Assembly (NCBI GenBank): GCA_019843655.1
Contig: JACDQD010000103.1
Span: 13,391,501-13,455,500 of the forward strand
DNA from: Lethocerus indicus
Taxonomy: Eukaryota; Arthropoda; Insecta; Hemiptera; Belostomatidae
Direction of reading: 5' to 3'
Length of the DNA stretch: 64,000 nt
A program made the position numbers and the translations under genes. This document shows, in pieces, positions 35,527 through 49,800 of the stretch (position 1 is the first letter of the stretch; the number at the start of each line of letters is the position of its first letter). The notes beneath the pieces are model-generated. The model saw only the letters and a list, made by a program, of their open reading frames with translations. It made no database searches and had not been told where the DNA came from.

Positions 35527-37973
35527 TGATGAAACGCAGTCTTTGATCAGAGAAAGGCATACTCGATTACCTTCCTATGGAAGTAATATTATCACTGTAA
35601 GTACAAGAGATCAATTTCAGTAGAATGTGATTATGTTACTGTTTTACACAATCATCTATTATTAAACTAAATTACCAGTTGTGTATTTTTAAAAAGAAAA
35701 AAAGTTAAAAATTTAATCTGACTTTAGGCATCCAGTTCAATCAATGTTCATGACAATGTGGGCGTTCCTGGAGAGAACAACACTGTTATTAAACATCCTA
35801 AATCAGGGGAACCTGTCACTATTGGATCCGTAGACTATATTTCTGCAGAGTTTGAGGTAGACAAAATTATTTTTTATATCAGCTATAAGTTATTCTTAAA
35901 AGGGGCATTATTAGTTATTTTCTTTTGGGCATTGATAAAAAATTAATGCATTTATAAATACAAGATTCAATTATACTATGAAGTAGAAATATAGTGAGTT
36001 TTGCAAAATAAATTATACAATAGTTTAAAAACATAAATTTGTGCCTTCGTAGGGATTTAACCAACCTCTGAAGGTTGGTCCTAGAAAAAATTGTATTTTC
36101 TGTGAAATGTTATTATGCCATTTTTATCTATTATAATTATTGAGATTAAAACTTGTGAATCACCAGTTTTAATTAGTACAGACTACATCAACTGAGTAAT
36201 AGTTGAGATATATTTCATCAAATGTTATATTACTATTCATTTATAAATTTTTCTTATGAATCATTGTTTCATTTTTTAGAGTTTGGATTATGATGTTTGT
36301 GAAAATAACTTACTTTTGGAAGAAGAAAGAAACAAAGGCTACATATATATTGTTAAAAAAAATTTAGCCAGATGGTTCATCTTCTTAATGATAGGTGTTC
36401 TCACTGCATTGGTTGCCATTTTCATCGACATCTCTATTGAACAACTGTCAGATTTAAAATTTGCTCTAATAAAAAAATGTATCCTTTTTCTTAAGCTGTA
36501 GAAATCTCACAAACACTGTCAGTGTTTCATATAGAGTATCAAATTTAAGTTTAAAGTTAATGGAAAAATGCACCGGTAACATTGGTATTGTTCACACAAT
36601 AGTCGCATTGTGTCCAATGTTTCCAGCCTTTTCTATTTCCATGGTATAAAATAACCTAATTAATATAAACTCAAATTAAAAATTTTGTGTTGAAATACTG
36701 CCATTTAGATATTTTGTTATAATACTGTTATTCTAGATTATAATGCTTGAAGCAATATGCTATATAGAGGTTAACATAAACATTAATTTAAGATACTTGT
36801 TTAGTGATTCATGTGAGTTTGGAATACTATCCTTCGACTTTTCACCATCTTCAGAAGCAATCTGTCAGTAGATTAGTGACAGCTATCCATGCCAGTTACA
36901 GATTTGGGTATGTTACTGTACACAACTGGTACTAAGTATCTCATTCTGCAATTATCATCTGATCATTTGGAATAGAGTATCAGTGTGGTTATAGAACAGA
37001 CAGGTTACCCCATTGGCAACCATTATGCTTAAGTTTCCTATTTTACTAATGTACTGACAGAACATTATTGGAGGTCACAATAAGCCAAAACTGGTCTAGC
37101 ATTATTCCAAATCAATAAAGGATATAAAACTACAAGACTCATGTTAAGAACATTAATTGTCTAATGACTTATAGATTTAATTATCTCATACATTATATTT
37201 CTAATAAATTAAACTTACATTTCAATGTTTTAGTAATTATTACAATAATTAGCCATTTGCTCCATTTAGGGTCAATCTAGTAATCTGTATCTGTAGTTCA
37301 TAATATTATTTATGCGTATCTGTTAGTTAAAATTAAAGATATTAGATAATATCTTTATTATTTATATATACTTTTTTGTTATATGTGGAATGAGTTCTTC
37401 TGTTCATAATACCCAGTATATTTATTGAGCTATTATTATTTTTAAACAAATTAATATTTGTATTATATCTCATATAACCTTTAACTAATTGTCATCAACA
37501 GATATTGATAATCTACTTCTGAGTGAAGACTGTTTGTATGTGCCTTATTTAATCTGGATTGGATTCAATGTGGGCATCGTATTTATTGGGTCGGTACTCG
37601 TTGCCTACGTTGAGGTATACTTTTTTCAATTTTTTTTTATGCATAATCAAGTTAACTATAAAACTTGACTTATACATTTTTAGTGCATAATGCAATTTAC
37701 AGACTTAACTTGATTACAGCCGGTTGCTGAAGGGAGTGGGATCCCTCAGGTTAAGTGCTACTTGAATGGTGTCAAGATGCCTCGTATAGTGCGCTTGAAG
37801 ACTCTTATCGTAAAGGCCATGGGGGTGATTTCAACCGTCGCTGGTGGATTGGCAGGAGGCAAGGTACTTAATAAATGTACTAATGTCAGCAACAGATATT
37901 GATCTCATTACTTGACGAAGAATTAGCCTCTCTATTCAGGATGCAAAAAAAAATGTTGTACCTTCACTTCTAG

Positions 37974-38032
<59 letters not shown>

Positions 38033-41000
38033 TTTTGTTCATTTTACAAGACAACATTCATTACTCAATTTAATCTATTCTTTTTCAGTTCCAGTAAATA
38101 AATAATATATGAAAGCTTATAATAAATTGTGTATAATGCACTTATAAATTATTAAGAATTTCTTAATAGCTAATAAAAACATTTTTTAATTAAAATTATG
38201 ATTACAAAAATATATTAAAAGTTTACCGTTACCTTTATTATTTATAAAATTAATTCTGAAATTAATGAAATATTATTTAATTTATTACATTACTTAGGAT
38301 TGTATTGTACAAAATTTAATTTATTTTTAGGTATTTAATTTTGTATATAGTTTTGTACCACATTCTGAATAAATAGAACTCATAATCAACTGTAACAAAA
38401 TTGTAGGAAGGGCCAATGATTCATGCAGGAGCAGTTGTGGCAGCGGGTATATCTCAAGGAAAATGCACGAGTATTCCAAAAGATTTGGGTATTTTCTATT
38501 ATTTTAGGGAAGATCACGAAAAAAGGGATTTTGTCTCAGGTGGAGCTGCAGCTGGTGTTGCTGCTGCTTTTGGAGCCCCAGTTGGTAAGGTTTGCTCATC
38601 ATAATTCTAATTTTTAATATAATCACTATTATAATTCTCTTTTTGCTTCTTTGGTCCAGTGCTACTGATTGGACTTCTTTCCAGTAGCATTCTGTTGGTA
38701 ATGCAATGTTCTACTTACTGTCAGTAGAGTACGGCAAAACTGTAGTCATAGTGCTGACAAGGTGCTTCACCATTAGCTAATGCACCTAATATGTATCCCA
38801 ATATCTTACTCTTGGAACGCTATTGGCAATGGTGAGAAGCTGAAACCATTCTAGCTTAGGGCCAAACAGGTCAGATGAGACAAAAAACTAAAAGTCATGA
38901 CAGACTACTTATTTTAATCTTGTTTATATTTTAATAGTAATATAATCAAATGAATTAATATTTTTTCTTATTTTCAGGTGGAGTACTTTTCAGTTTAGAG
39001 GAAGGCTCTAGTTTCTGGAATCAGAGTTTGACTTGGCGGATTTTTTTTGCTTCATCTGTATCAACATTTACTCTCAACATTATACTTAGTGCTTATCATG
39101 GTCATCCTGGTAAGTATTAATGGACAGTAAACCTTTGTTTGTTCACACGGATTTTTTAAATCACATAATTAGTAATAATCACTGACAATTAGTTCCCATT
39201 TGTAAATAATTTGGGAAAAGTGATACCATTAAATGTTACGTCTGTTACAGGTGAGTTGACATATTATGGGCTTCTGAACTTTGGCCACTTTGAGTCACTG
39301 AATTATGAGCTTTTTGAACTGATGTTGTATGTAGTGATGGGAGCAATTGGTGGACTGTTGGGATCTTTTTACAATCATGCAAACTACAAACTGACTGTTT
39401 TTAGAATGAGGTTATTATTGATACAGCTGTAAAAACCTTTTGCGAATTAACTAATTAACAATTGGCATTCACTTATACATCTGCTTCTCTATTAAACTGT
39501 TCATTGTTTATGTTATATTAAACATTTGTATTAAGTCATAGGTGTTCTGTATTGCTTACATGTCACCACATTTACAATTAATTAAATTGGAGCAGAATTG
39601 AAATGAATGTTGTCACTGCAAAATAGTTCAAGCAAAATCATCCTAAAAATAATTCCTACAGCAATTCCTGTAACATATCAAAGTGAAAGTAAAACAGACC
39701 ATATGTAATATAGTAATTTTCTTTTTTTTGTTGTATAGCAAGAATAACATAGTAATATAGTAAGAATAACATCTTGTTGGAAAAATTGTTTAAATGAAAC
39801 TTCTTGTATTTTTATTTTTAATTAAACAGAGATGAGATTTATAGTAATTTTGAAAAACTAATTAATTTAATTTCTCAGGTATGTGCAAGAAAAATGGATG
39901 AAGGTCATTGAAGCATGCTTAGTTGCTGCTTTTAGTGCTACCATTGGTCTAATTATGATTTATTGCTTAAATGATTGTAAGCCATTAGGAGAAGATCCAA
40001 CCAAATATCCAGTGCAAGTATGCTATTTTTATCAGTATTAAATCTAAAAAAATTATTTTAAGTATTAAAAAATTACAAAATATTGTTTATGAATTACTGA
40101 TTATAAACTTTAACTTGTGTACTTGATTATATTTTTGTACTCAGTTTATACAGTGTGACAATAAAATTCTGGGTGAACAGTGTGTCTTCCAGTAGCTTTC
40201 CTTTCATATTTTTATCTTCAGAGAAAACAGAAATCATTAACCATTATAAGAGGCAAATTGGGTTATTGAACTCATTTTTCTTCTTCAAAAGAATGAGATT
40301 GTGCATTGTAACAAAGTAAACATGGAAATAAATTTTGCAACAGGCTGAGTCTAAATGTGCAGACCATGGAGGAAAAACTGTTCATTAACCAATCCTAATC
40401 ATCAGATAAAGATGGACTGATCTTATAACTCTATGCCAAAACTTAATTGTCACGCAGTTTATTATTGATATTTGGGGAAATTTGATAGGTTTATTATATT
40501 ATTTATTATTGTTCAGTATACACTAATAAATATAAGTACTTTCAGATGTACTGTGCTGATGGTGAATACAATTCTATTGCTACCATTTGGTTGCAAGTTC
40601 CTGAGGCAAGTGTAAGATCCTTGTTTCATGATCCTCCAGGTATTGTTTCATTTTTTTGGTACTACAGAAATAATTCAAACTGTTTTGCCTGCTTCTCCTT
40701 GCTATTATTTATTTATGTTATTCTTCTTTAGCATCTCTCAAAGTGTCTACATTGTTATGGTTTATGGTGGTTTATCTTATTTTATCAATCTGGACCTATG
40801 GGCTTAGTGTGTCTGCAGGTATATTTATACCTTGCCTTTTAACTGGTGCTGCTTGGGGTCGCATTGTGGGCATTTCAATTGGATATTTTGTACCTAATGC
40901 TGTAAGTCTGTTGAATTATACATTTAATTATTATAACTTGTATTAAGTATAACTGTGAATAGGATAAAACTGCAAATAACAAAATAAACCTAACTCATGT

Positions 41001-43189
41001 TTGTATTTATAATAAAAATGAATACTTCTTACATGCAATTACAAATATAATTTATTTTGTTAGCTATTTATGATATATTTGATTTATTACACTTACAAAT
41101 AAAAATAGCAACTTCAAATAATTAGTTCAATGATAGTTACTCAAAGTATAACCAACAAGCATAATTGAGCTATATAAGCACTGAAAAAATCCACTAATCA
41201 TTTGTAAATGGAATTACCAGTTTTAGAATAATTGAACTTTTTGTAGTTTTAGAACTTTATTGGCTTATATATATATATTTCACTTTCCAGGATGGATATT
41301 AATTAGGAAATAACATTAGGATATTTTTTTACTTGTGTAGACATATTTACTTGTATTTTCAGACTTGGGTAGATCCTGGAAAGTATGCTCTTGTTGGAGC
41401 TGCAGCACAACTTGGAGGTGTAGTTCGAATGACAATCAGTTTAACAATTATTCTAATTGAGGCAACTGGTAATATTACATTCGGCCTTCCATTGATGGTT
41501 ACATTAATGACAGCCAAATGGGTTGGTGACTATTTTTCTGAGGTAAAAAGAAAATTGTCTGTTAGCAACTTGGCTTGATCAAAGATATTTCTGAATCTAA
41601 TTACTTACTCTATTTCAAATTAAATGGTTTTTTATTAATAAGTTAATTCATTTTTATAATTAGTCATTAATTTAAACATAATTAGTAATTTAGCGTCCTT
41701 TAGACAAACAACAGATTAAGGGTAATATTTCATTCATCTATTCATTCATCTATTCACATATTCAAGCATTTTGCTTAACCCCTCGGTATCTCTTGCAGGG
41801 ATTCTATGACAGACATGTTCAGTTGTCTGGTGTTCCGATTTTAGGATGGGAACCTCCTCCTTTCTCTTCAAATTTATTAACAAATGATGTTATGAGCCAT
41901 CCTGTCATCGTTTTCCAAACTATTGAAACTGTTGAAAATATTGTCAACGTTCTTTCAGATGAAAAATATAATGGATTTCCTGTGGTGGAACCATATGAAA
42001 ATCCAGTGAAGGTACTTATAAATGCATTATATCTTTGTGCATTAGGTAGTCAGATTTAAATTTGTTCTGAAACAATGTAAATGTACATGTAAGTGCAGTT
42101 TTAAGTCTATATAAGTTTGTTTCAATCTGTAATTACATTTCAATTGTTTTCAGAATGGTATGACAACTTTTGGCCGTCTAAGAGGTTTAATACTAAGATC
42201 ACAGTTGATAGTATTGCTACATGAAAAAGCTTATCTAGAAACAAGTGAAATTACAATGAGTCTGTTCCGGGAAAATTATCCTCATTTTCTTGACATAAAG
42301 GTTTGAACACTTTATATTTCTATGTATTCTTTAAAAATTTCCCCGTTGTTTGTCTTGGTGAAAATATATGAAATTTTATTTAGTACAATTATAATTCTTT
42401 AAAATTTGCAGCTGGAACAAAATTATACCATTACACTTGTTCCATCAGCTGGAAGTTATTTAGAATGAAAAACCACTAATACTTTACTTCTCTCTTGAAT
42501 GATTCCTTTCTTCATATATATTGGTATTTAGTAATTTTGTGGTATGCAAACCCCAATGCTGATTCCATTATCAATTGCAAATATAAACTATTAGATTAGT
42601 AGATCTTTAGTACTCTACAGATTAATTCATTTGTTCTGACTTTAAATTCAGTTTAGTCAGTAAATTGAACTTTGTATTTCCCTATTGTATTAATGTATAA
42701 ATTGTACAGGAAATTTATATACCAGAAGAAGAAATGACCTGCAGATTGGATCTAAGACCATATATGAACCCCTCACCTTACACAGTCCAGGATGTAAGTT
42801 TCTGTCATTTCATTCATAGGTTATTGCTCAATTAATACTGCAATTTTTATTGTATTAATATGGAAGTAGCCTAACTAGGTTTTTATGTTTTATTTACAGG
42901 TAACATCTTTACCAAGAATTTTCAGGTTATTCCGAGCTCTTGGATTAAGGCACTTGATTGTTGTCAATGATTCAAATGAGGTAAATTAATAATTCATTAA
43001 AGGAATAGCTTGTTTCTTCTGAACTCTTTTCAGTATATTGTCATTTCTTCATCTAGATTTATTTTTATAAAGTCTTGCATTATCTGTTTGTAGGTTATTG
43101 GAATGATAACAAGAAAGGATTTAGCTCGTTACCGAGCTTGTAAGCATAAGGGAAAAATGAGTATTAAAGAACTCAAAATTTGCATCTAA
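35519..43189 (+). CDS. CLCN7: ClC-7 type lysosomal Cl-/H+ exchanger (17 exons)
   Basis: CLC-family antiporter that exchanges chloride for protons in late endosomes and lysosomes; the vertebrate protein works with OSTM1. Exons: 35519-35596, 35728-35856, 36280-36478, 37502-37614, 37720-37863, 38407-38584, 38978-39109, 39251-39410, 39879-40017, 40546-40639, 40732-40901, 41363-41542, 41799-42011, 42154-42300, 42710-42793, 42900-42980 and 43094-43189. They give 778 aa (human 805). Selectivity motif GSGIP (178-182) has Ser, as in chloride transporters. The gating glutamate is E222 in GKEGPMIH. The proton glutamate is in FSLEEG (288/289), so it is an exchanger and not a channel. Two CBS domains lie at about 595-690 and 710-770. 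The motif before GKEGP reads GGLAG where ClC-7 usually has GGLAV. Closest in sequence to CLCN7 ([37 protein letters not shown]). AATAAA lies at 43611. Confidence 0.96.
37976..38026. repeat. (TA)n microsatellite in ClC-7 intron 5
   Basis: About 25 TA units between exons 5 and 6. Confidence 0.95.
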
Positions 43190-44420
43190 TAGATATTTGA
43201 AAATTATTTCTTCAAATTGCACTTGAACATCGATTTCCTACGATCACATTGTATTGATGTTTTTGTACACCTGTGATTATTCAGGTAATGATTTTCCGCG
43301 GGTTGAAATGAAATGCATAAGAACAGGGTTTTTCATTCCTAAGTTTGTGATGTAATAGTATAATGTATTTTTTATTTTATTGTCTATATCAATTTCATAA
43401 AAATTATTTTTTTAAATGTGGATCAACATCTTTTCACACTCATTACATGTGATACTTTCAATCCTGTTAACTTTAAAAAATTAAGTATATTAACAATGAA
43501 ACAATACTTAACTGACCAGTTGCCCCAATATTTCCTATTTCAGAGTTCTAATTCATCATGAGAATTCTATATAAAATATCAAATGCTGACTATTTTCTAA
43601 CTTTTGTACAAATAAAAAAAGAAAAAACTCCTTCAGTATTGAACTGTTAATGAAAATATTTAGAGTAGTTAAATATTTATAAAAAACTATAGGTAGATTT
43701 ACTAGTAATCTCTTCTGTATTTTTAGTGCTCAGAGTTAAATCTGGAAATATAGATTTATATGTATTTTCTAAATTAATATTTTATATGTACACACTATTT
43801 TGTTTATTTCTTCATGCATAATTGATTTGAGTTTCAATTACATGTAAAAACCCTGACACTTTCTATTTTATTATTTCACATGCCCATTTTTTGATAAATC
43901 AGTTATTAAGTAGTTAATGATTAGTTATGTATCTTTTTTACTTTTATTATTTGATGAATTTTTGTTTTTTTTTATGTAAATACATATTGGAATATATTGC
44001 ATATTTTGTGCCATGTGATATGTAAGCTGTGTTTGATGCTGTGACTTGTTCTGTGCATTTGTGATCCAGTTGTAATAATTTATGTTAATTAAAAATTATT
44101 CCTTAATTTTTATTAATGTTCATTTTTGGCAGAAAAGTTCAGTAACATTATTGTCAGTTGTAATTATGTCTGTGTTCAAATTATTTAAAAATATTTTGGC
44201 TGAACCAAAAGAAGGCATTTAATTAGTGTTCTTCTCAATCAATTTCATATTTATAATGGATGTAGCTGAATTAAAGAATGAAGAATAAATAATCAACTAA
44301 TTAGAAGTATAGTTGTATTAAGAGTTACATCAAATTAGTTTTATTATGGTTATTGAGAAAAATCTAGTTTGGTACTCATTTGAAGCATTTACTTTAGCCC
44401 AATTGTAATAATTAAGCTAG

Positions 44421-44458
44421 TGTATGTATGTATGCATGTATGTATGTGTGTATGTATG

Positions 44459-44492
<34 letters not shown>

Positions 44493-44518
44493 TGTATGTA
44501 TGTATGTATGTATGTATG

Positions 44519-44576
<58 letters not shown>
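44421..44576. repeat. Compound (TATG)n-(TA)n microsatellite
   Basis: An imperfect TATG run to about 44522 passes directly into about 27 TA units. Confidence 0.95.
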
Positions 44577-44578
<2 letters not shown>

Positions 44579-45654
44579 TTAGTTGGAGGTATCTCTTAAA
44601 AGTTGAGATAAGGTTGCCTTAAAGTTGTAAGTGGAAATTCAAAATGCAGTTTGGAATTAAACATAGTTTATGCTTATACCAAGTTGGACATATTTAGGGA
44701 ATTGTCTGTTATATATTTCTTAAGAATAATTATAATTTTAATAAACTTGGTACTTCAAGAATTATCCCCTTCTTTTTAATTTAGAAACATCTTAACTATT
44801 AATAAACAGTTAATTTCTACATGAATTAATAATACTATAGTACAACTTTCTCACTATTTATGTTTTCTATAAATTAATTTTACTTACTTTGGGGGTATGT
44901 TGTCTATTACTGCTAATTGCAATAATGTTATGTAGTTTATATATTGATTTTAATGAAATTGTGGCTAAGTAGTATATACTCTGTATTTACCCCATGCACT
45001 CTACATTTCTGTATAACTAATGCTGACTTATTTACTTCAAAATGTTATTGACCACAAAATATTTAATTATTATTTCATACATTGTATCATTAAAATAAAA
45101 GAATTTTATAACTTGTAAATAGTCACTTTGGACAGTTAAGTTTTAGCAGCATTATAGGTACTGTACATTCATTCTTTGCTTCATTTTGAATATTATGTAG
45201 CTAACAGTATTATGGTATATCAGTTGTCAATATGATTACCTTAATTTTCCCGATTTCATATCAAAAACTTTATTCATATTTCATATGAGTTATAACTAAG
45301 TATATAAAAGTGTGCATTGTTTCATGTCCACTATGTTGTTTAATTTTGAAAATTGAATTGTCATTTTTTTCAATTATTTACTAAGTTAATGAATAGTTCC
45401 ATTATATAAAATAACTCATATCTTTTATTCACTGGCTTTGATGTCCATTCGTTGTGATTGGTTATAGTTTATAAGTATCAAGGATGCAATTCATTAAATG
45501 ACATATTGAATTCATGAATGATTCTGTCATAAAATTGCAAGAAAATAAATTTATGTTCCTGTATTATTACCTTCTTCCTTTGATACATTTTTAGACCAGC
45601 TTTTATATTCACAGTTAATTGAAAATTGTGTAATTTTCTGTGAGAGTAAGTGAA

Positions 45655-45780
45655 TTACAATTCCTATTACCAACCTTTGATTTGTAAGAGTCATTAATAA
45701 TCGGCCAGGATACATGTATAAGATTACAATTACTATTGCCAACCTTTGATTTGAACGAGAGGTTAATATAATAACCAGAC
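45655..45780. repeat. Two-copy ~68-bp direct repeat
   Basis: 'attacaattcctattaccaa' (from about 45656) recurs as 'attacaattactattgccaa' (from about 45725), each followed by 'cctttgattt' and a similar tail. Confidence 0.75.
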
Positions 45781-46811
45781 ACAATAAAAAACGTTATTTC
45801 TTCAAATCAAGGTGTTTTTTGGGATACATTATGGCATTTTTAAGTTGCGCTATAATTAGTTGACTACTTTCGATGTTGTAAAGAACTTTTCTAGCGTTTT
45901 GCATTAAAAATGTAAATTGTTAAAAAAGCTTGGATCGCGCTCGAATTGCTGTAACCTTTTCAATGCCCGCCTTTTGGCATTGAGTTAATAGCCTCGCATA
46001 AACGACAAAGAAGCAAAAATTACCCTGCAAAGAAATGTACAACAAACAAATCTGTTAAAAGATAAGCATTCAAATATCAGTTTTCCTTTAGTAATTAGTA
46101 AACTACTAAAAATGTACTAGTTCCCATCAAATTTTGAAAATACTTTTAATTATAAACAATAAATTTTAATGTAATGCAGAATATTTAGAAAGCGCTTTTA
46201 GCTAAAATGGTTAATTTTTCGTTAATTTGTGGGAATGTTATATTTCATTGGATATTCAGAGGAACATTTGACGCTATATTTTAAGAGTTTAACGCGATGT
46301 TTATTAGAATTTGTATACAGTTAAAATTACGGGCAATTAATTTAATTCCTTTTTATTAGAATTGAATGGTTGGGTTAGGGACTATGGTCAATGCAATTTG
46401 CATATAATTATGATTGTATTTATTCATTTCTAAGTTGGCCAACCGGCTGGTTGTTGTGGTTCAGTCTATTAATCGTAGTGGATCTTGCTCGGATTGGAAA
46501 TTAGGCCTTTGGTTTTAGTTTTGCGATTTAACTGACTTTTGGTTGCGGAATGTCCATCTGGCTAGATAACTATATTTTACTCTGTGTATTCTATACTTGT
46601 ATGGAACTGTAATGTATGTTTCGATTTAGTGTATACAAACTACCAATAGTTTTATGTATTAGTGTGTTGCATACAGGGTTCTGATTCATAATAACTCTAT
46701 CTTTTCTTTTCAAATTCATTTTGTGGCTTTGGAACTTCATCATGTGAGCTTTTAACTTACGCATTTGGTATTACATCCTCACGGAACGTTTTATGTTTGC
46801 AGATATTCAAG

Positions 46812-49800
46812 ATGTGGCACGAAGTGAGAAAACAAGAACGTAAAATACGTTGTATGATAGTCGATTACAAGAGGAGAGCCGAAAGAAGAAAAGATTATTA
46901 TGAAAAAATTGTTTGTATTCATTTATCAGTAACTTAAATCCCGAAAATATGTTTTAAGGAAAATTAATGTTAACTTCTTATATTGGTAATTTATAAGTGA
47001 TAAGATTAAAAACAAAGCTAAAAAACTTTTCAACCTCTCCACACTTACTCAACTTATCACTTTCAATACTTAGCATTCTCAGTGTTTTGATAATTAGTTA
47101 CATTTAGTATTTGATATTAATAAGCTAATGTCTAAATATATTTGATTTTAGAAAGCAGATCCAACACAGTTTATTCAAATTCATGGTCGACAATGCAAAA
47201 TACATTTAGATCCTGCAGTTGCTGCTGCTGGCGACAGTCCAGCTATAATGTTGGTATACATTGTTTTATAAATAAAAACTCATTATCTTCATATTTTTCT
47301 ATTAATATTATAAATTACATTTTCTAAATCCTACATTTTCTAAATATGTAGGATGGGATGGCAAGGCAGTCAGGATGTAATAATAGACAGGTTTGATGTC
47401 CGTGCACATTTGGACTATATCCCTGAAGTAAAACAAAAAGATGAGGATGAAGAGCTTTCCTATGATGACAGACAGGTTAACTATGAAAGATATCGAATAT
47501 TGGCTCAAAATGATTTTTTAGGAGGTATAAAATATGACACAATTCTGAATAATATATGACACAATCCCTTCTGAAGAACATATAGCGATACTTATGAGGA
47601 ATGATTTGAGAAAATAGATAAGGCAATTTGCGTAGCTCCTATTTTTATTTTTAAAAGGACCTTGAACATTTGAGTGTGTTTTACAGTTAGTGAAGAAAAA
47701 TTCCTCCATCAGATATATTTGGAGGAACAGTTTGGAGTGATACCCCGATCAAATGAAGTAATGCCCATCGAAGGGAAAAAAAAAATACCAGGAGCTGCAA
47801 TTGGTTATAATTATGAAGAACCCGTTACTACAACCCCTCAACCATCGGAAGAGCCAGAGGAGACTGTTCCACAGTCAGAGGAAAATGAGGATAATGAAGA
47901 CGATAGTGATATTGATTTTGGTGAGTTGAAATTATTTTTCTCTTAGATTGATGTGGGTAAATTTGGTGATGAAATGAAACTTCATTTTCAGAAGTTTTAT
48001 AAATGATTTATACTTAAATTTTATAAGATCCTATTGATTATTAATTGTAAAATGATTCCTTAGAAATGGTTTTTGATGTTGTTATATTAAAAATGTAAAT
48101 TGAAGAAACAGATATATTATTGAGGATGTTCATACTTTAATTGAACCTGAACATTTCTTTGAAAGTTAGTGGTGATAAGATTTTTATCATTTGTTAATAC
48201 AAAACAGTTGTCTTTAACAATTACTTAGCATGATGAGTAAGAAGATAAATTGTGAAAATGAAAAACTGGGAGAAAACTAAGAGAGATAAATTTATTTTTA
48301 ATAAATAACCCCAGTAGTAGGGGGGAGGGCTTACAAATTTGTCATATAGAAACTAATTAATTATGTTAGGGTTGGGAACCTATTTTAATTTTTATGTATG
48401 ACCTCATTTATTTCATTTATGTTTCAGATATGTGCGTTGATGTTAATAAGGTAAGCACTCAGCAAGCACACGAATTAAACAGTTACGCTCTTTCTTATGG
48501 AATGGAGGGAAATGATTTCTTCAGTTTCCTGACAAAGGACAAAGAAGAAGCAGAATCATTACGTTTGGCAAAAGAACTTGAAGAAGAAAAAGCAATGTAT
48601 TCTGTGAGTGAGATTTTTCTTTTCATGTATTTCGTGATAAATGGTGTGAGAACTGGCCCTAAAGACATTAGGGGTGGTAGCGGTTTAGATGCTGGAAGCA
48701 TAATTTTGAGTCCATAAAATAACAAACACGAGATTACAAATGAGTACTCTGGATGTTTAGGCTGAGTTAGGTTAAGAGATATACTAAGGATAGGTTTAGA
48801 TTGTAAATTATGTACTGATGTATGTTTTCTGTATTATAAATATTAGGAAACAATAAAATAAAAGAATATAAAATTGTCTAATTGAGATATGTTGAAGGAA
48901 TGTTTGTTAAATTATCATTCTTAAGGTTGAAAGTAATTTCTATTTATTTTTTACAGGGAAGAAAATCTAGAAGGGAACGAAGGGCTTATAGGGAGAAAAA
49001 ATTAGCGGGACGAAAAATAAGTCCTCCAAGGTGTTTTTTTTAAATTTATATTTTAGTGACTAATGTTAATTCATAATGTACGATTAATTCCACTATGATA
49101 AGAGTGTAATAGCGATAAGTCAATTTAATTATTTAAAGTAGAAAGGAATATTCTAGACATTTTCTATATTTATTCTATATTTTCTCTTTCATTTTGTTTG
49201 ATATTTTAATGCATTTGGTTTCTTTGATTGTGTCAAAATAGTTATGAATCAATGACAAGGATTTTCACATTATTCACAAGTATGTGTTGAAAGTTTAAAA
49301 GCCAAAGAAAAATTTGCATAATTTTTTGTATTGATGTTAGTTAATCAAATAGCAATCTTTCTTGAATAAAAAAATCTCAATAGTAAATTCTTGCGGTAAC
49401 TATTTTTTAATGCATCTGAATTATGTTTAATCTCAAGTTTCCCTGCCACTAGTACCATACTTGAGGAACTTTATAGTTTCTCTTAATTATTATGGACAAT
49501 TAAGTATTGTCTTTATCTTAGTCATTAATTTTTAGTTATGCATCCAGAAAAAGTCCAACATACAGAGATTATCGCGATGTGAGGTCATCAAATTCAAAAT
49601 CACGAAGTGCTTCACCTGTCAATTCCGGACAGATCACTTACATCACAAGTTTTGGTGGTGATGAACCACCCCTGGCTAGTGGGCAAAATTCAAAATCAAA
49701 TTCTCTTAAAAGGTAATAATAATAAACTTACTGCCACTCACCAGTTGCTTTCACTCTTCCAGTTGTTTTAAAATATTTTACATTCATTTCATTGTTCAAT

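Larger units (their letters stand above)
43190..46800 (+). other. ClC-7 3' UTR and spacer to CLASRP
   Basis: AT-rich DNA with several AATAAA signals (for example 43611), so the ClC-7 transcript probably ends within the first kilobase or so. It contains the microsatellites at 44421-44576 and a short direct duplication at 45655-45780. CpG frequency rises near 45890-45995 and 46440-46560, ahead of CLASRP, which may mark its promoter. No other gene recognised. Confidence 0.55.

Noticed and set aside
42408..42467. Possible extra ClC-7 exon after TTTGCAG ([11 protein letters not shown]...)
   Set aside because: Exons 14 and 15 already join in phase 0 and the family sequence is complete without it; the frame ends at a stop.
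47254..47259. GTATAC as the main exon 2 donor of CLASRP
   Set aside because: It puts the next exon out of frame; the GTTGGT donor four bases upstream restores the conserved Met-Met-Gly-Trp.
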